Source: Pseudomonadota bacterium (GTDB lineage: Bacteria > Pseudomonadota > Alphaproteobacteria > Acetobacterales > Acetobacteraceae). From it: DNA of 20,138 bases. Shown in pieces: positions 14,460 to 20,138 of the stretch (position 1 is the stretch's first letter; the number at the start of each line of letters is the position of its first letter). The stretch lies in assembly GCA_021826485.1 (NCBI GenBank), contig JAKAZX010000021.1, forward strand, positions 1 to 20,138. The letters are read 5' to 3'. The notes beneath the pieces are model-generated. The model had not been told where the DNA came from. It searched no databases and saw only the letters and a program-made list of their open reading frames with translations. Position numbers and translations under genes: made by a program.

Positions 14460-16064
14460 ATGAGCCTGCTCGAGGTCCAGGACCTGTCGGTCAGCTTCGG
14501 CGCCCGCCGGGTGGTGGACGGGGTGTCCTTCACGCTCGATCGCGGGGAGACGCTGGCGCTGGTCGGCGAAAGCGGGTCCGGCAAGTCGATGACGGCGCTG
14601 TCGGTCCTGCAACTGCTGCCCGCGGGCGGCCAGTCGGCGGGGCGGATCGTGCTGGACGGGCAGAGCGTGGTCGGCGCGCGGGATGCGGCGCTGCACCGGC
14701 TGCGCGGCGGCGTTGCCGGCATCGTGTTCCAGGAGCCGATGACCAGCCTCAACCCCCTCACCCGCATCGGCACGCAGGTGGCCGAGGCGGTGAAGCTGCA
14801 CACGCCGATGGAGAACGGGGCGCTGAAGCGCCGGGTGATCGAGCTGCTCGGCCAGGCCGGGTTCGCCGATGCCGGGCACCGGCTGGGCGCCTTCCCCCAC
14901 CAGTTGTCGGGCGGCCAGCGGCAGCGGGTGATGATCGCGATGGCGCTGGCCAACGACCCGAAACTGCTGATCGCGGACGAGCCGACCACCGCCCTGGATG
15001 TGACCATCCAGGCCCAGATCCTCAAGCTGCTGGCCGAGCAGAAGCGGGCGCGCGGCCTTGCGCTGCTGCTGATCAGCCATGATCTGGCGATCGTCCGGCG
15101 CTACGCCGACCGCGTCTGCGTGATGAAGGACGGGAAGGTGGTGGAGGCCGGGCGGGTGGTGGACGTGTTCCTGACCCCGCGGCATCCCTACACGCGGATG
15201 CTGCTCGCTGCCGAGCCGAAGGGGGCGCCGCCGCCGCTGCCCGCCGCCCCGCCGATGGTCATGGAATCGGATAATTTGCGCGTGCATTTCGCCATCTGCC
15301 GCGGCGTGCTGCGGCGGACCGTGGGCCATGTGCGCGCCGTGGACGGCGTGACCATCGACGTGCATGAGGGCGAGACGGTCGGGCTGGTGGGGGAGAGCGG
15401 GTCGGGCAAATCCACCATGGGCTACGCCATGCTCGGCCTGGTGCCCGGCAAGGGCGCGATCCGGTTCGAGGGGCAGGACGTGGCCCGGCTGTCCCGCCGC
15501 GCCATGCGCGAGCTGCGCGCGCGCATGCAGATCGTGTTCCAGGACCCGTACGGCAGCCTGTCACCGCGACTGGATGTGGGCGAGATCGTGGCGGAGGGGT
15601 TGACCGTCCACGAACCGCAACTTTCCGCCGCCGACCGCGCCCGGCGGGTGGCGGAGGCGCTGGAGGAGGTCGGGCTGCCCGCCGAGGCGGCGGAGCGGCA
15701 CCCGCACGAGTTCAGCGGCGGCCAGCGCCAGCGCATCGCGATCGCCCGCGCCATGGTGCTGAAGCCCCGCTTCGTCGTGCTGGACGAGCCGACCAGCGCG
15801 CTCGACATGTCGGTGCAGGCGCAGATCGTCGATCTGCTGCGCCGGCTGCAGCAGGACCACGCGCTCGGCTACCTGTTCATCAGCCACGACCTGAAGGTGG
15901 TGCGGGCGCTGGCGCACCGGCTGGTGGTGCTGCGCCACGGCAAGGTGGTCGAGGAAGGGCCGGCCGGCGAGGTGCTGGCGCAACCGCGCGAAAGCTACAC
16001 CCGCGCCCTGATGGCGGCGGCATTCGGATTGCAGGCGGATGAGAGCGGCGTGGTGGCGGCCTAG
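14460..16064 (+). CDS. yejF: Peptide ABC importer double ATPase YejF
   Basis: A 534-residue protein with two fused ABC ATPase domains that power YejBE, equivalent to OppD plus OppF in one chain. Domain 1: Walker A G-E-S-G-S-G-K-S at 36-43, signature L-S-G-G-Q-R-Q-R, Walker B L-L-I-A-D-E-P-T-T-A-L-D. Domain 2: Walker A G-E-S-G-S-G-K-S at 311-318, signature F-S-G-G-Q-R-Q-R, Walker B V-V-L-D-E-P-T-S-A-L-D. Both have the switch histidine in I-S-H-D-L, so both sites look active. Oligopeptide-type C-terminal pieces (H-P-Y-T-R-M-L; E-S-Y-T-R-A-L) follow each domain. ATG 14460 has GAGGAG at 14448-14453. Last gene of the yej operon; grpE follows after 70 nt. Confidence 0.96.
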   Translation: MSLLEVQDLSVSFGARRVVDGVSFTLDRGETLALVGESGSGKSMTALSVLQLLPAGGQSAGRIVLDGQSVVGARDAALHRLRGGVAGIVFQEPMTSLNPLTRIGTQVAEAVKLHTPMENGALKRRVIELLGQAGFADAGHRLGAFPHQLSGGQRQRVMIAMALANDPKLLIADEPTTALDVTIQAQILKLLAEQKRARGLALLLISHDLAIVRRYADRVCVMKDGKVVEAGRVVDVFLTPRHPYTRMLLAAEPKGAPPPLPAAPPMVMESDNLRVHFAICRGVLRRTVGHVRAVDGVTIDVHEGETVGLVGESGSGKSTMGYAMLGLVPGKGAIRFEGQDVARLSRRAMRELRARMQIVFQDPYGSLSPRLDVGEIVAEGLTVHEPQLSAADRARRVAEALEEVGLPAEAAERHPHEFSGGQRQRIAIARAMVLKPRFVVLDEPTSALDMSVQAQIVDLLRRLQQDHALGYLFISHDLKVVRALAHRLVVLRHGKVVEEGPAGEVLAQPRESYTRALMAAAFGLQADESGVVAA

Positions 16065-16067
16065 GCG

Positions 16068-16096
16068 GCGGGGCGGCCGGGTTGCGGCAGCCCCGC
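16068..16096. terminator. Weak hairpin after yejF
   Basis: Seven-bp stem gcggggc (16068-16074)/gccccgc (16090-16096) with a 15-nt loop, 3 nt after the yejF stop and followed by ttgt. No proper T-run, so termination is uncertain. Confidence 0.25.
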
Positions 16097-16121
16097 TTGT
16101 GTCCGCGATGCCGCCCCACTA
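16096..16121 (+). promoter_or_regulatory. Possible sigma32-like promoter before grpE
   Basis: CTTGTG (16096-16101) and CCCCACTA (16114-16121), separated by 12 nt, resemble the CTTGAA...CCCCATNT heat-shock consensus. Transcription would begin only a few nt before ATG 16135, and no ribosome-binding site is visible there, so the call is tentative. No CIRCE element (TTAGCACTC-N9-GAGTGCTAA) is seen. Confidence 0.25.
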
Positions 16122-16134
16122 CCTGAACGCCGCC

Positions 16135-16734
16135 ATGAGCGATGACATGATCCACCCCCCCGAAAGCGACCCGCCGGCCGCACCGCAGACGGCCGACGAG
16201 GTGATGGAAGCCGCCGCCGAACGGATTGCCGCGCTGGAGCGCGAGCGGGACGAGTTCAAGGACCGCTGGATGCGCGCCGAGGCGGAAACCGCCAATGTCC
16301 GCGCCCGCGCCAAGCGCGAGGTGGAGGAGACGCGCCAGTTCGCGGTGCAGAAATTCGCCCGCGATGTGGTCGAGGCGGCCGAGAACATCCGCCGCGGCCT
16401 GGACAGCCTGCCGGCGGCGGCGGAGGACGAGCCGGAAGCGGTCGCCCGCATGCGCGAGGGCTTCGCCGGCGTCGAGCGCAGCGTGCTCGGCCTGCTGGAA
16501 CGCAACGGCATCCGGCGGGAGGACCCGACCGGCGCCCTGTTCGACCCCAACCTGCACCAGGCGATGGCCGAGCAGCCGACCGACGAGCACCCGCCCGGCA
16601 CGGTGCTGCAGGCCTGGACGCCGGCCTGGACGCTGAACGGGCGGCTGCTGCGCCCGGCCATGGTCGTGGTCGCCAAGGCCCCGGCGCCCGCCGCAACGGG
16701 AAGCCCCGGCGCGCATGTCGATACCACTGCCTGA
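16135..16734 (+). CDS. grpE: Nucleotide exchange factor GrpE
   Basis: A 199-residue cytosolic co-chaperone that releases ADP from DnaK. The N-terminal half (about 20-90) is a long charged coiled coil: A-A-L-E-R-E-R-D-E-F-K-D-R-W-M-R-A-E-A-E-x-x-N is the family signature. The compact C-terminal beta domain has the L-F-D-P-N-L-H-Q-A-M and G-R-L-L-R-P-A-M-V-V-V-A-K blocks. Normal length. ATG 16135 was chosen because it gives a usual short acidic N-terminus; an in-frame ATG at 16108 would add nine residues, and neither has a clear Shine-Dalgarno sequence. It precedes dnaK by 141 nt, completing a grpE-dnaK-dnaJ set. Confidence 0.94.
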   Translation: MSDDMIHPPESDPPAAPQTADEVMEAAAERIAALERERDEFKDRWMRAEAETANVRARAKREVEETRQFAVQKFARDVVEAAENIRRGLDSLPAAAEDEPEAVARMREGFAGVERSVLGLLERNGIRREDPTGALFDPNLHQAMAEQPTDEHPPGTVLQAWTPAWTLNGRLLRPAMVVVAKAPAPAATGSPGAHVDTTA

Positions 16735-16764
16735 CCGCACTGCACAATTTCTGCGCAGCGCGCC

Positions 16765-16794
16765 CTTGCCCCGGCCCGCTGCGGTCAATACATC
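16765..16794 (+). promoter_or_regulatory. Possible promoter before dnaK
   Basis: CTTGCC/TTGCCC at 16765-16771, followed at heat-shock or vegetative spacing by caatacatc (16786-16794). The CTTG half agrees with alphaproteobacterial sigma32 -35 elements; the -10 half is weak. A good ribosome-binding site AAGGAG (16860-16865) lies 10 nt before dnaK. Confidence 0.25.
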
Positions 16795-16875
16795 GAGGGC
16801 TGACAATATCACCTTGGGGACGAGGGCGGTGCCGAACCGGGCCGCCCGGGTCCGCTGCAAAGGAGCATCTCCGCG

Positions 16876-18804
<1,929 letters not shown>

Positions 18805-18828
18805 CGCCGCACGGCGGCTGCAATGAGC

Positions 18829-18863
18829 GATGCGCCCGCGCTTCATCCGAAGGCGGGCGCATC
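18829..18863. promoter_or_regulatory. Strong intercistronic hairpin between dnaK and dnaJ
   Basis: Perfect 11-bp stem gatgcgcccgc (18829-18839)/gcgggcgcatc (18853-18863). Inside the 13-nt loop, cttc/gaag adds a 4-bp stem with tetraloop atcc. No T-run follows, so it is unlikely to be a full terminator. It may be a partial attenuator, an mRNA 3'-end stabiliser for dnaK, or a processing site that makes DnaK more abundant than DnaJ. Confidence 0.6.
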
Positions 18864-18892
18864 ATCATGTTAGGGCCAACGAGAGGGTCAAG

Positions 18893-20023
18893 ATGGCGAA
18901 GCAGGACTACTACGCCACGCTCGGGGTAGCCCGCGACGCGAATGCGGAGGACCTCAAGCGTACCTACCGCAAGCTGGCGATGCAGCACCACCCCGACCGC
19001 AATCCGGGCGACAAGCAGGCCGAGGCGAAGTTCAAGGAGATCAACGAGGCCTACGACGTGCTCAAGGACGAGCAGAAGCGCGCGGCCTATGACCGCTACG
19101 GCCATGCCGCCTTCGAACAGGGCGGCGGCGCGCCGGGCGGCTTCGATTTCGGCGGCGGCGGCATCGGCGACATCTTCGAGCAGATGTTCGGCGACTTCAT
19201 GGGCGGCGGGCGTCGCGGCGGCGGGCGCGGCCCGCGCGGCGGGGCGGACCTGCGGGCCGGGGTCGAGATCGAACTGGCCGACGCCTTCACCGGCACCAAA
19301 GCGACGCTGCGGGTTGCCTCCCGCGCCAAATGCGAGGCGTGCAACGGCACCGGGTCGGAGACCAAGGATCGCGGGGTGGAAACCTGCCCGACCTGCCACG
19401 GCGCCGGCAAGATGCGGGCGCAGCAGGGCTTCTTCGTGGTCGAACGCACCTGCCTGACCTGCGGCGGCCAGGGGCGGGTGGTCCGCAATCCCTGCCGCAT
19501 CTGCAGCGGCGCCGGCACGGTGCAGCGGGAGCGCACCTTGCAGGTGCAGATCCCCGCCGGCGTCGAGGACGGCACGCGCATCCGGCTGGCCGGCGAGGGC
19601 GAGGCCGGCGGCCCAGGCGCGCCGCCCGGCGACCTTTACGTGCATGTCGCCATCAAGCCGCATCCGATCTTCCAGCGCGAAGCGGCGATGGTGTTCTGCC
19701 GGGTGCCGGTGCGCATGACCCAGGCCGCCCTGGGCGCGGAGATCGAGGTGCCGGCGATCGACGGCAGCCGCGCCCGGGTCAAGCTGCCGGCCGGCACGCA
19801 GACCGGGGACCAGTTCCGCCTGCGCGGCAAGGGCTTCTCCGTCCTGCGCAGCACCCAGCGCGGCGACATGGTGATCCAGGTGCAGGTGGAGACGCCGCTC
19901 AACCTGACGCGCCGGCAGCGCGAACTGCTGGAGGAGTTCGAGGCCGAGGCCGACGGCAAGGGCAGCCCGGAGCACGAGGGGTTCTTCGCCAAGGCCCGCG
20001 AGTTCTTCCAGGGGCGCGGCTGA
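18893..20023 (+). CDS. dnaJ: Hsp40 co-chaperone DnaJ
   Basis: A 376-residue type I DnaJ that delivers substrates to DnaK and stimulates its ATPase. The J domain has H-P-D at 33-35. A Gly/Phe-rich linker (about 75-120) contains G-G-F-D-F-G-G-G-G and a G/R-rich stretch. The zinc-binding region has four C-x-x-C-x-G-x-G repeats starting at Cys147, Cys165, Cys187 and Cys201, all intact. Two beta-barrel client-binding domains and the dimerisation end follow. ATG 18893 was chosen: it gives the canonical M-A-K-Q-D-Y-Y and has GAGAGGG (18881-18887) at good spacing; an upstream in-frame extension to 18830 runs through the intercistronic hairpin and is not coding. Confidence 0.98.
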   Translation: MAKQDYYATLGVARDANAEDLKRTYRKLAMQHHPDRNPGDKQAEAKFKEINEAYDVLKDEQKRAAYDRYGHAAFEQGGGAPGGFDFGGGGIGDIFEQMFGDFMGGGRRGGGRGPRGGADLRAGVEIELADAFTGTKATLRVASRAKCEACNGTGSETKDRGVETCPTCHGAGKMRAQQGFFVVERTCLTCGGQGRVVRNPCRICSGAGTVQRERTLQVQIPAGVEDGTRIRLAGEGEAGGPGAPPGDLYVHVAIKPHPIFQREAAMVFCRVPVRMTQAALGAEIEVPAIDGSRARVKLPAGTQTGDQFRLRGKGFSVLRSTQRGDMVIQVQVETPLNLTRRQRELLEEFEAEADGKGSPEHEGFFAKAREFFQGRG

Positions 20024-20045
20024 CGTCGCGCTGACGTGATCGGCC

Positions 20046-20066
20046 GGCGGCGCCCCGCGCGCCGCC
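20046..20066. terminator. GC-rich hairpin after dnaJ
   Basis: Perfect 7-bp stem GGCGGCG (20046-20052)/CGCCGCC (20060-20066) with a 7-nt loop, 22 nt after the dnaJ stop. No T-run, so only a possible terminator. Confidence 0.3.
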
Positions 20067-20106
20067 CGGCGCAACCATCACGCGGAGAGGGCGTTGCCCC
20101 ATGTAT

Positions 20107-20138
20107 CCGCGGTGCCGTCCCCCCCACCTGCACCGCGG
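20107..20138. repeat. Inverted repeat at the right edge
   Basis: Perfect 9-bp arms ccgcggtgc (20107-20115)/gcaccgcgg (20130-20138) around 14 nt. The right arm ends exactly at the window boundary, so the element may extend. An ATG at 20101 with GGAGAGG 10 nt upstream opens a frame of 12 codons to the edge (M-Y-P-R-C-R-P-P); I cannot tell whether it is the start of a gene. Confidence 0.5.

Noticed and set aside
16065..16875. CIRCE/HrcA operator near grpE or dnaK
   Set aside because: No TTAGCACTC-N9-GAGTGCTAA-like inverted repeat is present in either upstream region.

Overview
The window is a very GC-rich (about 70% by eye) chromosomal segment with densely packed genes, GTG starts and ATGA/TGATG overlaps. 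Gene content and order suggest an alphaproteobacterium, most likely Acetobacteraceae or a related Rhodospirillales line. The clues are kdsB-pheA divergent from a membrane-anchored cytochrome c, a complete yejABEF operon, grpE-dnaK-dnaJ, and a Fur-like box of the AATGCGA-N5-TCGCATT type. This assignment is inference; there is no rRNA or marker phylogeny in the window.

Layout. Positions 1-546 hold no credible gene. They carry a cluster of short GC-rich palindromes (REP/BIME-like) embedded in a degenerate unit of about 110 bp repeated roughly every 200 bp. A RibD-C/DHFR-fold protein follows (550-1203, +). Next is a three-gene plus-strand operon (1465-5427) behind a perfect 19-bp Fur-like palindrome: an OprB-type porin, an exported beta-propeller (NHL-like) protein and a Tat-exported EfeB-type Dyp peroxidase. 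On the minus strand lie kdsB, pheA and an ACS-family MFS transporter (8372 down to 5396); the transporter converges on and overlaps efeB. Divergent from kdsB, on the plus strand, are a diheme cytochrome c with two nearly identical heme domains, hisN, and the yejABEF peptide ABC importer (10447-16064). The window closes with the chaperone set grpE, dnaK, dnaJ (16135-20023), with a strong hairpin between dnaK and dnaJ and an unresolved palindrome at the right edge.

How the genes work together. The Yej genes encode a binding protein, two permeases and a double ATPase, which is a whole importer. GrpE, DnaK and DnaJ form the Hsp70 cycle. KdsB supplies CMP-Kdo for lipopolysaccharide, PheA makes phenylpyruvate, and HisN completes histidine synthesis. 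The most unusual unit is the Fur-box/porin/beta-propeller/EfeB operon. It looks like an iron- or heme-responsive envelope module that has EfeB but neither EfeU nor EfeO. The second most unusual is the internally duplicated cytochrome c, whose two halves appear to have been homogenised recently.

No tRNA, rRNA, CRISPR array, transposase or integrase was recognised.
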